Shown: positions 51,666-60,368 of the stretch, piece after piece
Position numbering within the stretch: the stretch's first letter is position 1
Layout of the letters: each line of letters begins with the position of its first letter
From: Kriegella aquimaris
GTDB taxonomy: Bacteria; Bacteroidota; Bacteroidia; Flavobacteriales; Flavobacteriaceae
NCBI RefSeq assembly: GCF_900103215.1
Contig: NZ_FNGV01000006.1
Span: 1-64,000 of the forward strand
DNA: 64,000 nucleotides
Reading direction: 5' to 3'
Program-made: the position numbers and the translations under genes
The notes under the pieces: generated by a model
The model's database searches: none
Told to the model about the DNA's origin: nothing
The model's input: the letters and a program-made list of their open reading frames with translations, nothing else

Positions 51666-53216
51666 ATGAACAAATACTTCTTTTTGATAATGCTAATCAG
51701 CTTGATTCTTTTCACGGCCTGTGAATCGGATGAAATAGTGGAGCCACCGCCTAATATTGTCTTATTTCTAGTCGATGATATGGGCTGGCAAGATACTTCG
51801 GTTCCCTTTTGGAATGAGAGAACGCCTTTCAATGACCGCTACCATACCCCGAACATGGAACGTATGGCACTGGAAGGTATGAAATTTACACAGGCGTATG
51901 CGACCGCTGTCTGCTCACCTACCCGAATAAGTTTGATGACAGGCATGAATGCCGCGAGACATCGGGTAACCAATTGGACACTCAAGAAAGATTCGTTGCA
52001 ACCTATGGAGACCAACCATGAAATATTGCGTTTTCCAGAATGGAACGTAAATGGAATTAGTCCGGTTAGTGGAGATGAAAAAGCAGTACATGCTACACCT
52101 CTGCCGCAAGTACTTCAAAATGAAGGATATTTCACCATACACTCGGGAAAGGCACATTTGGGAGCGATAGGTACCTTAGGGGCGGACCCTTTAAAATTGG
52201 GATTCGATGTGAATATTGCAGGTCATGCCGCTGGTGCACCCGAGAGCTATTTGGGAACTGAAAATTTTGGAAATGGCAAAGAAGGGAAAGAAGACTGGGC
52301 CGTTCCGGGACTTGAGAAATACCATGGCGAAGATATCTTTTTGACAGAGGCAATAACACGGGAAGCTTTGGCGGCTGTAGATTCTGCCGTAACCGCTCAA
52401 CAGCCCTTTTTCCTATACATGGCACATTATGCCGTACATACCCCTATTATGGGAGATGATCGTTTCGTGCAGAAATATTTTGAACAAGGCCTAGATTCTA
52501 CCGAAGCGAAATATGCCTCGATGCTTGAAGGAATGGACAAAAGTTTGGGAGATATTATGGACTATCTTGAAGAGAAAAAAATTGCAGAGAACACCATAAT
52601 CCTTTTTATGTCCGATAATGGAGGGTTGAGTGTGCATGGTAGAGGTGGTGAGCCCAATACCCACAATAAACCGTTGTCTAGTGGTAAAGGTTCTGCCCAT
52701 GAAGGAGGTATTCGTGAACCCATGTTGGTCAAATGGCCAGGAAAAGTACCTGTGAATTCAACGACTGACGCACAGTTGATTATTGAAGATTTTTATCCGA
52801 CCATACTTGCAATGGCCGAAATAGATAGTGTGGAAACCGCTCAGGTAATAGATGGTAAGAGTTTTATGCACCTTTTGAGAAGCGAGTTACGAAACGAAGA
52901 AAGACCTTTGTTCTGGCACTATCCCAACGAATGGGGCCCTTCGGGCCCGGGAATTGGAGCAAGTAGTACAGTGCGTCTGGGCGATTGGAAGTTTATCTAT
53001 TATCATGTTGATGGCCGTATGGAGCTTTTTAATATTCGGGAAGATATTGGGGAAACCACAAATTTAATGGAAGACAATCAAGAAAAAGCAAAGGAGTTGG
53101 CTGGTGTACTTACCGATTACTTGGTCGAGGTAGAAGCACAAATGCCTGCGTTTAAAGAAACCGGGGAACAGGTGCCCTATCCCATCGCTTTGTTTCAAGA
53201 AACGGTTACGGAATGA
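51666..53216 (+). CDS. Sulfatase, S1 (formylglycine-dependent), lipoprotein
   Basis: A protein of 516 residues. Lipobox near LILFTACES. The active site ATAVCSPTRISLMTG has Cys 83, to be changed to formylglycine. VDDMGWQD and FMSDNGGLSVHG provide the metal-binding residues, and HSGKAHLGAIG the catalytic Lys/His segment. It differs clearly in sequence from the other sulfatase of the locus, so the two probably cut sulfates at different ring positions. It ends the enzyme operon, 60 bp after the second GH29, and no strong terminator follows. Location in the periplasm or at the surface follows from the lipobox. Confidence 0.93.
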   Translation: MNKYFFLIMLISLILFTACESDEIVEPPPNIVLFLVDDMGWQDTSVPFWNERTPFNDRYHTPNMERMALEGMKFTQAYATAVCSPTRISLMTGMNAARHRVTNWTLKKDSLQPMETNHEILRFPEWNVNGISPVSGDEKAVHATPLPQVLQNEGYFTIHSGKAHLGAIGTLGADPLKLGFDVNIAGHAAGAPESYLGTENFGNGKEGKEDWAVPGLEKYHGEDIFLTEAITREALAAVDSAVTAQQPFFLYMAHYAVHTPIMGDDRFVQKYFEQGLDSTEAKYASMLEGMDKSLGDIMDYLEEKKIAENTIILFMSDNGGLSVHGRGGEPNTHNKPLSSGKGSAHEGGIREPMLVKWPGKVPVNSTTDAQLIIEDFYPTILAMAEIDSVETAQVIDGKSFMHLLRSELRNEERPLFWHYPNEWGPSGPGIGASSTVRLGDWKFIYYHVDGRMELFNIREDIGETTNLMEDNQEKAKELAGVLTDYLVEVEAQMPAFKETGEQVPYPIALFQETVTE

Positions 53217-53427
53217 TAGTTTTTATGGTGTACGCTTTTTGATGCCGATTTGTGTTGGATATATTCTTCACTTTTATCTTAATAAGGTTTAGTCGCACCA
53301 TAAATGTCCGGCCGTTTTGTTTGTCGTCCTTTTCAGTATAGGCTTGGTTTATTGGTTCGGGTTAATTTCCTTTTTTTTGAAGCGCAATTCCATGGTTCGA
53401 TAATATTATTTTTACCAAAAAACAGGT

Positions 53428-54951
53428 ATGCCTATAATCGGTAGTTTAATTAAGGGATTTATTGAGGTAAGGGATAAGCTTTCCGGGGAAAGAAATCCGA
53501 TAGAAGAGCAGCAATCAGTGTTACGGCATCTTCTGGAAACTGCAAAGAATACTACTTTCGGGAAACATTATGACTTTGAAACCCTACTAACTACGGAGAA
53601 TTCTTTTGAGGAATTTGCCAGAAGAATACCTTATTTCGACTACAACAAAATAAATGAAGCTTGGTGGCAGCGGCTGCATGATGGTGAAACCGATGTGACT
53701 TGGCCTGGAACCCCTGATTATTTCGCATTGAGTTCAGGTACTACAGGCAAAACAAGCAAACGAATTCCGGTCACGGATGAGATGGTGCAGTCAATTCGTC
53801 AAGCAGGTTTGGAACAGGTTTATGCGTTGAGCAACTTTGACCTTCCAGCCGATTTTTTTGAAAAGGGAATTTTGATGTTGGGTAGTTCAACCGACCTGAA
53901 CGAGGTAGACGGTCATGAAGAAGGTGAAATCAGTGGTATAAGTGCAAGTAATATACCCACTTGGTTCAGAGGATACTACAAACCAGGGGAAGAAATTGCC
54001 GAAATCGATGATTGGGACGAACGTGTTCAGAAAATCGCGGAAGAAGCGCCTAATTGGGATATTGGAGCATTAAGTGGCATACCTTCTTGGATGGAGTTAA
54101 TGCTACAGAAAGTGATAGCATATCACAACTTAAATAACATTCATGAGATATGGCCAAATTTTCAAGTCTATACTTCTGGCGGGGTAGCTTTTGGACCTTA
54201 TGAAAAGAGTTTCAATTCCCTATTAGGAAAACCGATAACGGTAATCGATACTTATTTGGCTTCCGAAGGTTTTATAGCTTTTCAGGCCCGTCCTGAGACC
54301 GATGCTATGCAGCTGGTTACGGACGGTGGAATTTATTTCGAATTTGTTCCCTTTAAGCCAGAATATATTAATCAAGACGGCTCTTTGACCGATGATGCTC
54401 CTTCTTTGAACTTGTCACAAGTTGAACTAGATCAAGATTATGTGTTACTTATAAGTACGGTTTCAGGAGCTTGGCGTTATATAATTGGTGATACCATTGA
54501 ATTTACGGACCTTAAAAAGGCTGAAATAAAAATTACGGGGCGTACCAAGTTCTTTTTAAATACGGTGGGTTCGCAGTTGTCGGTGAATAAATTGAACGAC
54601 GCCGTGCAACATTTAGAAGAAAGGTTTGGCATTAAAATTCCTGAATATACCCTGTGCGCCAAACGAATTGACGATGAATTTTATCATTGTTGGTATTTGG
54701 GTAGTGAGGATACAGTTGATAATTCAAAACTTGTGGAGGCGCTTGATGATTTTTTAAAGGAAGCCAATAAGAATTATCGGGTCGCTCGGTCTAAAGCCTT
54801 AAAAGGGGTCAAAGTTACAACGGTCTCACCAATAGTTTTTTCTGATTGGAACGGAAAGAATAAAAAGAAAGGCGGACAGGTAAAAATGGAACGTGTAATG
54901 GGCGAAGAAAAATTTCAAGAGTGGGAAGATTTTGTCGCCGAGGGCAATTAA
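53428..54951 (+). CDS. GH3 auxin-responsive-promoter-family acyl-adenylating enzyme
   Basis: A cytosolic protein of 507 residues. The family name GH3 here refers to the plant Gretchen Hagen 3 acyl-acid amidosynthetases, not to glycoside hydrolase family 3. The ATP-binding loop SSGTTGKTSKRIPVT lies near residue 110, then LMLGSSTDLNE, VYTSGGVAFGPYEKSF and DTYLASEGFIAFQ, and the late GRTKFFLNTVGSQLSV hinge with the C-terminal domain. Plant enzymes join amino acids to hormones by way of an acyl-AMP. The bacterial members are common in Bacteroidota, but no substrate is known to me. It is separated from the PUL by 211 bp and does not look part of it. Confidence 0.9.
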   Translation: MPIIGSLIKGFIEVRDKLSGERNPIEEQQSVLRHLLETAKNTTFGKHYDFETLLTTENSFEEFARRIPYFDYNKINEAWWQRLHDGETDVTWPGTPDYFALSSGTTGKTSKRIPVTDEMVQSIRQAGLEQVYALSNFDLPADFFEKGILMLGSSTDLNEVDGHEEGEISGISASNIPTWFRGYYKPGEEIAEIDDWDERVQKIAEEAPNWDIGALSGIPSWMELMLQKVIAYHNLNNIHEIWPNFQVYTSGGVAFGPYEKSFNSLLGKPITVIDTYLASEGFIAFQARPETDAMQLVTDGGIYFEFVPFKPEYINQDGSLTDDAPSLNLSQVELDQDYVLLISTVSGAWRYIIGDTIEFTDLKKAEIKITGRTKFFLNTVGSQLSVNKLNDAVQHLEERFGIKIPEYTLCAKRIDDEFYHCWYLGSEDTVDNSKLVEALDDFLKEANKNYRVARSKALKGVKVTTVSPIVFSDWNGKNKKKGGQVKMERVMGEEKFQEWEDFVAEGN

Positions 54952-54990
54952 AAGTGCAAGCATCTTATTTTAGCGCAAAAATACCTCTGG

Positions 54991-55611
54991 TCATTTTCGG
55001 ACTCCCGATGCTTCCAGATCGGCTTCACGCTCTTTGACAAGAACCATAATCTCTTCAGGTGACAAATAGTATCTTTTGATTCTTTGCTTATAACTTACAT
55101 CGATGTCGGCATGGTTCAGAATGAAATTTTTGGTATCCATAATATACTGTCCCATACCATGAACGACTGCAAAGGAATCGGCAGCCCGTTCAGCTTCCTT
55201 GATATAACTTCCAGAAAAGGTGTACTTTATTCCGAACCAAATTAAATTTAAACTACTCCGGTTTTTATAATCCATAACATGACCAAGTTCATGGCCTAAC
55301 CATCCTACCAGAATATCTTTCGGTACGTTCTCGGTCAAAAATTCTTTTCCCGAAATCTTGAATTTTTTGCTTATCAGTACAATATAGGCCCTTTTTTTTC
55401 TTGTTCTGAAAAGACTCCAAAATTTAGGCTGGGCCCGCATGGTAGATTTATTGATTTTATTTTTAAACTTAAAAGATATAGGTGTATTCTCTAATTCTGG
55501 ATAAAAGTCTAGAGCAATACTCGCCTCATTTTTAATAGATTGGGGAGCTTTGTGCTGTGCATTCAATGAAATTAATGTCATAGTAAAAAGGAGAATCAAA
55601 TGAAGCTTCAT
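54991..55611 (-). CDS. HExxH metallopeptidase-like exported protein
   Basis: A protein of 206 residues from the Met at 55611 (MKLHLILLFTMTLISLNAQ), which is a clear signal peptide; the frame extends to 55641 but the extra 10 residues are polar and unneeded. The zinc-binding motif HELGH lies at 107-111 in VGWLGHELGHVMDYK, and a third ligand could be the Glu in EAERAADSF, 25-35 residues later. This is the M48-like/gluzincin pattern. The protein is short and lacks any second domain. Convergent with the acyl-adenylating gene. I do not recognise a named family. An inverted repeat TGGCAT (55641-55646) / ATGCCA (55661-55666) lies upstream. Confidence 0.65.
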   Translation of the reverse strand: MKLHLILLFTMTLISLNAQHKAPQSIKNEASIALDFYPELENTPISFKFKNKINKSTMRAQPKFWSLFRTRKKRAYIVLISKKFKISGKEFLTENVPKDILVGWLGHELGHVMDYKNRSSLNLIWFGIKYTFSGSYIKEAERAADSFAVVHGMGQYIMDTKNFILNHADIDVSYKQRIKRYYLSPEEIMVLVKEREADLEASGVRK

Positions 55612-55823
55612 TTTTTTATTACTTTTTGAAACAAAAGACATGGCATTATATTCAAATTATATGCCAATTTGTTTCACGGGAATATAACGAAAACCTTGGG
55701 ACCATTGAATCGATTTCGTCTTTACAGTTAAACAAATTGTTGAAAGGGGCATAAAATCGTTCTCTTATGTCGCATCTTGTTGGTTACAATAAATACAGGT
55801 TTGGACCATACCCTTAAATCTTC

Positions 55824-57389
55824 ATGACGAAAAACAAAAAGAGAAATATAGCAGTTACAGTCCTAATTGCATTGGGTGCTATTATTTTGTCGGTATTTGC
55901 AGTGTCTCAGGTAATGGCCGAAGATATGATTTCCAATTTTCTAAAAAGGAAAATACCTCGGAACATTGAATTGACCTACGACAATGTACAGGTAAATATT
56001 TTTAAGGGAAATCTTCAATTTGAAAAAATCAATCTTGATTTTTATGAACGTGATTCTTCCCTTCTGCAATCTAATGTGCAAATCGACCAATTAACCATTG
56101 ATGATTTTGGTTATTGGAATTTTTTTGTAAAAAATGCAATTCACGTCGATGCCATCAAAGTGTATGAGCCCAATGTGCATTATTTTTTAGATCGGATATT
56201 ACCTCAAAAGGATACGGTTTCGAGAGGAATAGTACAACTTTTAAAGACTATTGAAGTAGACGAAATAGTGGTTGAAGACGGTAATCTCTTGTTGCTAAAA
56301 GATACAAAGGATAGTATAAAAGTAGCGGTAAAGGCCATCAATTTTTTAATGACCGGAGGTAAAACGAGTCCTGAATTGATAAAAAACAAGATACCGTTAC
56401 AGTATGATCGATACGAACTGACGACTGATGATGTGTTTATTGATTTGGGTCTCTATGAGATTTTAAAGGTCACTAACTTAGAGCTGAAGCCGGATAAATC
56501 GACCGTGAAAAATTTGAGTCTGGTGGCAAAACTAAGTAAAAAAGAACTCTCGAAACAGCTACGTTCAGAACGGGATCATATCGACTTGAAAATTCCTCTG
56601 ATTGAAATAGAGGATATTGATTTCGGTTTCAAAAGAAAGACTTTTTTCTTGAATATGGGTCAAGGGCTTATCAAAGCTCCCAATCTTGAGATTTATAGGG
56701 ATAAGTTGGTGCCCGATGACTACAAAAAGAAAAAATTATATAGTCAAATGCTTCGTGAGCTACCCATTAATTTGAGTTTGTCTAAAATCAATATTGAAAA
56801 TGGTCGTGTGTCATATAGTGAGCGCGTGACCGAAGAGACGCAACCAGCACCTCTAGTTTTTGGAAACCTAAAAGCTGTTTTGAAAAATATTTCGAACAAT
56901 GGAGCAAATGTATCTGTCGAAGCGGAGGCAAAATTGATGAATGAAGCACAGCTAAAGTTAAATTGGTCGTTTGAAGACCCAAGCAAGAACGATCGTTTTA
57001 GGGCTTCGGGTGTTGTAAAAGATTTTAAAGCAGCAAGTATCAATGACTTTTTGACCTCAAACCTTAGGGCTAGGGCAAAGGGTACTGTTAATGAGCTGTA
57101 CTTTACAGTAAGCGGTAATGCCATTTCTTCAAAAGGAGATATGAAAATGAAATATGAGAATTTTGAGTTCTCCGTACTAAAGAAAGACAGATTGGGAATC
57201 AACAAATTCTTGACCACTATAGGTAAACTATTTATTAATGATGGCTCGAAAACTGCGGCCGATGGGTTTCGATATGGTGTTATAGACGTGGAACGAGATC
57301 CGACAAAATCTTTTTTCAACTATCTCTGGATTAATGTCCAAGACGGTACTTTGTCAACCATAACAGGAAAAGCCAAAAAGAAGGAATAA
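55824..57389 (+). CDS. AsmA/DUF748-like inner-membrane-anchored protein
   Basis: A protein of 521 residues: one N-terminal transmembrane helix (about 10-32: VTVLIALGAIILSVFAVSQ) and a long periplasmic beta-rich region. Repeats such as NLQFEKINLDFYERDSSLL, IDQLTIDDFGYWNFFV and LPINLSLSKINIENGRVSYS follow the pattern of DUF748 and AsmA/TamB-like lipid-transfer proteins, where a beta-groove spans the periplasm. The late MKMKYENFEFSVLKKD and GFRYGVIDVERDPTKSFFNY parts are typical of this group in Flavobacteriia. The size is less than a full TamB. Envelope lipid or outer-membrane homeostasis is the likely role. An isolated gene, followed 48 bp later by a small ArsC-like gene. Confidence 0.7.
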   Translation: MTKNKKRNIAVTVLIALGAIILSVFAVSQVMAEDMISNFLKRKIPRNIELTYDNVQVNIFKGNLQFEKINLDFYERDSSLLQSNVQIDQLTIDDFGYWNFFVKNAIHVDAIKVYEPNVHYFLDRILPQKDTVSRGIVQLLKTIEVDEIVVEDGNLLLLKDTKDSIKVAVKAINFLMTGGKTSPELIKNKIPLQYDRYELTTDDVFIDLGLYEILKVTNLELKPDKSTVKNLSLVAKLSKKELSKQLRSERDHIDLKIPLIEIEDIDFGFKRKTFFLNMGQGLIKAPNLEIYRDKLVPDDYKKKKLYSQMLRELPINLSLSKINIENGRVSYSERVTEETQPAPLVFGNLKAVLKNISNNGANVSVEAEAKLMNEAQLKLNWSFEDPSKNDRFRASGVVKDFKAASINDFLTSNLRARAKGTVNELYFTVSGNAISSKGDMKMKYENFEFSVLKKDRLGINKFLTTIGKLFINDGSKTAADGFRYGVIDVERDPTKSFFNYLWINVQDGTLSTITGKAKKKE

Positions 57390-57437
57390 TATTAAATGCA
57401 TACAATTGGAAAATTATAAATCACTAAAAATATCATT

Positions 57438-57851
57438 ATGGGAGTAATAGCTAAGAACAAAAATAAAATAACACTGTACTACAGTTCAGAAAATTCGATC
57501 GGTAAACAAACTTATGCCTATGTGACACCCTCTGAACAGCGTATATTGGCCATTGATGTTTCAAAAACTAAAGTGACGGGTACACAATGGGCCGAAATCG
57601 CATCGAATCTCGATATTCCCATTGGGGAACTTATAGACCAAGAACACACCGATTTTATTGAGGAATATGGAGATGAAAAAGTAGATTTGGACGAACATGA
57701 CTGGTTGCGGATTTTAGAAAAGAAACCATCCGTACTAGCATATCCGATAGTCATAAAAGGCAATGTTTTTTTACCGATCAAGAACCCCTCCGATTATGTG
57801 AAGTTCATTGAAAACGATAGTGCCGGAATAGATAAACCTTATGAGGAATAG
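57438..57851 (+). CDS. ArsC-fold (arsenate-reductase-like) protein without cysteine
   Basis: A protein of 137 residues with the ArsC/Spx-type thioredoxin fold: ITLYYSSENSIGKQTYAYV, a TKVTGTQWAEIA helix, and the terminal KPSVLAYPIVIKGN, which holds the usual P-[IV] turn. The position where ArsC has its catalytic Cys (after the first beta strand) reads YYSSENSIGKQT, and the protein contains no cysteine at all. It therefore cannot act as an arsenate reductase. Relatives in Flavobacteriia are annotated as arsenate reductase family. A binding or regulatory role like Spx is possible. It lies 48 bp after the AsmA-like gene and may share its transcript. Confidence 0.75.
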   Translation: MGVIAKNKNKITLYYSSENSIGKQTYAYVTPSEQRILAIDVSKTKVTGTQWAEIASNLDIPIGELIDQEHTDFIEEYGDEKVDLDEHDWLRILEKKPSVLAYPIVIKGNVFLPIKNPSDYVKFIENDSAGIDKPYEE

Positions 57852-57998
57852 TTAACAGCGATTCACAATTTTTTAGGCTATTTGGCAACGACCTGGCATT
57901 CTTAATAGATATGCTACATAGTTTAGAACATTTTCTAAAAATGGATGGATTCGTTTCTGAGAGGGGGGCGTTAATGATTTTAAATTTAGACAACAGCC

Positions 57999-58538
57999 AT
58001 GAAATTAAGCAGATATACAAAGCGTGCCATTGCAGGGGGAATTATATCGATGTTTGTAATTCTCTTAGGTACCTTTCTTTTAGGAGCGTTAAGCGGTTAT
58101 GAAGCTAAAGTTCTTATTAAAAATTCGTTGGCAGGTATCAATACATTATGTAATACCATTGTCTTGGCCTCCGCAACGATACTTGCCTTGCTACTAACGG
58201 TTTTGGGATTAAGTTCGGGGGCTGATTCTAAATTAAAAGCTGATCATTATAAACATATTTTGCAAATTGCCCAGCTCGATACTGTCGTTTTCATAACCTC
58301 ATTGCTATGCTTTCTTTTATTTAACCTTCCGATTACGGAATCGGAGAATGTGCCCTCAAATTGGTTCAGTACGGTTTATTATATTTCTTTGGGGATAACC
58401 AGTATTTTAAGTGCAGCATTAATAGTGGTGGTTTTGATGCTCTATAATACGGTCGTTAATATTATTAAGATAGTAGGTTTGGGAATGCATGATCATCCGT
58501 TAGCACAGAACGACGAAGAAAAAGAGGAACAGGAGTAG
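57999..58538 (+). CDS. Four-helix integral membrane protein of unknown function
   Basis: A protein of 179 residues. Predicted transmembrane helices are at about 13-35, 45-67, 90-110 and 128-150. The N-terminus is basic (MKLSRYTKRA), and the C-terminus is acidic (QNDEEKEEQE). A conserved-looking loop, LSSGADSKLKADHYKHILQIAQLD, separates helices 2 and 3. I do not recognise a family, though similar proteins occur in Flavobacteriaceae. It follows the ArsC-like gene by 147 bp and converges with a stress-type cluster, with a hairpin between. Confidence 0.6.
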   Translation: MKLSRYTKRAIAGGIISMFVILLGTFLLGALSGYEAKVLIKNSLAGINTLCNTIVLASATILALLLTVLGLSSGADSKLKADHYKHILQIAQLDTVVFITSLLCFLLFNLPITESENVPSNWFSTVYYISLGITSILSAALIVVVLMLYNTVVNIIKIVGLGMHDHPLAQNDEEKEEQE

Positions 58539-58577
58539 TTTCTAAATTACAAAAGCAGAATAATTTCAAAGAAAAAA

Positions 58578-58600
58578 GGTCAAGTCGGGGGAACTTGACC
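58578..58600 (-). terminator. Terminator hairpin for the minus-strand lipoprotein gene
   Basis: GGTCAAGT (58578-58585) and ACTTGACC (58593-58600) form a perfect 8-bp stem with a 7-base loop. On the minus strand it is followed by TTTTTTC, so it best serves the lipoprotein gene ending at 58631; on the plus strand there is little T-run. Confidence 0.7.
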
Positions 58601-58630
58601 AATGGTAAAAAAATTAATTAACTTTAAGTT

Positions 58631-58813
58631 CTAGTTGTCATCCACGGCATCATCAACTTCATCTTTGATTTCTTCGGCACCTTCTTCAATGCCATCTCCG
58701 ACTTCCTCAATACCATCTTCCATCTTTTCACCTGCCGATTTATCTTCCCGACAACTTGATAGGGCGGTAGTGGTTACAAATGCGAACATAAATATATATG
58801 CTAATTTTTTCAT
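58631..58813 (-). CDS. Small acidic lipoprotein
   Basis: A protein of 60 residues with a lipoprotein signal (MKKLAYIFMFAFVTTTALSSC, Cys 21 at the lipobox). The mature part is only about 40 residues of repeated acidic heptad-like units: EKMEDGIEEVGDGIEE, then GAEEIKDEVDDAVDD. Such sequences form an amphipathic, strongly acidic helix. Similar small lipoproteins occur near DUF1328 and DUF2383 genes in Bacteroidota. Its role is unknown; an envelope or osmotic-stress function is a guess from its neighbours. A terminator hairpin lies at 58578-58600. Confidence 0.75.
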   Translation of the reverse strand: MKKLAYIFMFAFVTTTALSSCREDKSAGEKMEDGIEEVGDGIEEGAEEIKDEVDDAVDDN

Positions 58814-58841
58814 AGTATTCTGTTATAAGGGTTTATAGTTA

Positions 58842-59003
58842 TTATACTTTTTTTCTTCCGGAAATAAGTGAGATTACAAACAATATCAAGAAGATGAAAA
58901 ATAAAATTTTAGCGATACTGGCAGCGCCTGCTGCTATACCACCAAATCCAAATATTGCGGCAATAATGGCCAAAATGACAAATGTGACAGTCCAACGTAA
59001 CAT
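58842..59003 (-). CDS. DUF1328 small membrane protein (YtjA-like)
   Basis: A protein of 53 residues from the Met at 59003 ([22 protein letters not shown]), which is the family's normal start; the frame extends 8 residues further upstream without need. Two transmembrane helices are predicted, with the conserved [14 protein letters not shown] turn between them and a basic end SGRKKV. DUF1328 proteins are small inner-membrane proteins induced in several bacteria by envelope or oxidative stress. It lies 28 bp upstream of the acidic lipoprotein gene on the same strand, so they may be co-transcribed. Confidence 0.88.
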   Translation of the reverse strand: MLRWTVTFVILAIIAAIFGFGGIAAGAASIAKILFFIFLILFVISLISGRKKV

Positions 59004-59220
59004 AATTTTTAGTTTTAGGTTTAACAAAATAGCATTCTTGTTTTAAAGAATGTCGTAGCCTCTACTACTAATATTGATGTAAAGGTCTTGAAATAGAGTC
59101 GTTTGCCTTAGTCATATCAAATCAAAAATTGACGCATACCATAAAATGTTCATTAGGTTCGGTCAGTTATTCTAAGTTTTTGTGTTACCAAGACGGGAAT
59201 GGAATAGTAGTGCAAGTAAA

Positions 59221-59247
59221 AAGGGATGCTTGTTTTGAGCATCCCTT
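59221..59247 (-). terminator. Terminator of the DUF2383 gene
   Basis: AAGGGATGCT (59221-59230) and AGCATCCCTT (59238-59247) form a perfect 10-bp stem with loop TGTTTTG. Read on the minus strand it is followed by TTTAC. It lies 25 bp beyond the stop codon. Confidence 0.8.
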
Positions 59248-59272
59248 GATTTACTAAGCTTCTTTTTTAAGA

Positions 59273-59722
59273 TTATTTCAAATCTTCAAGACTTTTTATG
59301 GTATTAAGTCCACTATTTATCTTGTTCTTTTGAGACACGAGAAGGCTTGCGGTTGAAGGGGGCAAGCTGGTGTCGCCCAAAACGTCATCATATTCTTCAA
59401 GCGCAGCTTTTTCACCCTTTATTGCTTCTTCAAGCATGGCTTCGTCATTGTCAGTTGAAAAAAGAGCTTTAATGTCCATCCAAGAACGGTGTGCTTTGCT
59501 GGCAAAACTGTCACCTTTCTCCACTTCGGTGCCGAATTCGCTGATTTCCTTTTTTAAGGCATGTCCGAAATCGTAACGCTCTTGTGCTTTGCGCTCGAAA
59601 TAATTCTTCAAAGGAATGTTATTTGCATTCTCTGCTGCTTTTTTAAAACCCTTTTCAGCGTCATATGTTTTCTCTAATAAGTCATTCAACTTGTTTCCTA
59701 CTTTTTCTGTATATGTTATCAT
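59273..59722 (-). CDS. PA2169-type four-helix-bundle protein (DUF2383)
   Basis: A protein of 149 residues, cytosolic and helical. It opens YTEKVGNKLNDLLEKTYDAE, then FERKAQERYDFGHALKKEI and GEKAALEEYDDVLGD, which form the ferritin-like four-helix bundle of DUF2383/PA2169 proteins. The metal-binding residues are not as clear as in true ferritins; Glu and His are present (EISEFG, RYDFGHA), but I cannot confirm a diiron site. Members are typically induced in stress or stationary phase. It sits on the same strand as DUF1328 and the small lipoprotein, behind its own terminator. Confidence 0.85.
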   Translation of the reverse strand: MITYTEKVGNKLNDLLEKTYDAEKGFKKAAENANNIPLKNYFERKAQERYDFGHALKKEISEFGTEVEKGDSFASKAHRSWMDIKALFSTDNDEAMLEEAIKGEKAALEEYDDVLGDTSLPPSTASLLVSQKNKINSGLNTIKSLEDLK

Positions 59723-60368
59723 CTCTATAAATTTAAATTAGCAGTACATTTTATCAAAATGTGGATGCGCACTGCATTACATCCTTCTGATATAATTACA
59801 AATTTAGTTTGGGTTCTTAGATTAGATTTGCTCTAAAAGGAAGATTACTTGCTGTATTCGTAAAAAGGAAATATAAAGCTTAGTTTTTTTTCAAACCATT
59901 TGAGGAAAGCGTTTTAAAATTATCTTCGGACAGCTAGGAAAGCTAGAACTTTATAGCTGCAGGAATTCAGCCAAGCTTCTTTTCAATCATTTAGAAGCAA
60001 AAGTTTAAAAATGACTCCGGAGTATATAGGTTTCCGGAGCCATTCATAACAACCAACTAAATCATCTTATAATCATTCGATATGAACCTCAAATCGAATT
60101 GCTTAATCACTATAGCAATTTATGGCACAGGCCATTATATTATGGACTTAATCGATATTTAAATTGACGCTTTTAAATTGATTTTTGATGGTAGCAGTAC
60201 TTCAGCGCGATTTATTGGGATAATAATCGTAGTGATAGTGTAATGTACTCCTTGTGAAACCACCTACCTTGTATATTGCTAAAGAGGGCATTTGGTTTTG
60301 GGATATTTCTAAAGCTTATGGAGCTAGGCTTTTTAGACCAATATCATTAACCTATAAAATTAGAGCCA
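59723..60368. other. Long gap upstream of the DUF2383 and DUF2254 genes
   Basis: 646 bases between two divergent genes. No ORF of note. It contains a hairpin at 60011-60043 (arms CTCCGGA and TCCGGAG extended by ATG/CAT with one mismatch) that is not followed by a T-run on the plus strand, and CAGCTA/TAGCTG arms near 59932-59957. The promoters of both genes should lie here, but no TAnnTTTG box was located. Confidence 0.4.

Noticed and set aside
53217-53427. Terminator of the PUL enzyme operon
   Set aside because: Searched for a hairpin with T-run after the last sulfatase; only unstructured T-rich DNA was seen.
58635-58838. Ser/Pro-rich ORF opposite the small lipoprotein
   Set aside because: It is the mirror of the acidic repeats (GAx codons) on the other strand.
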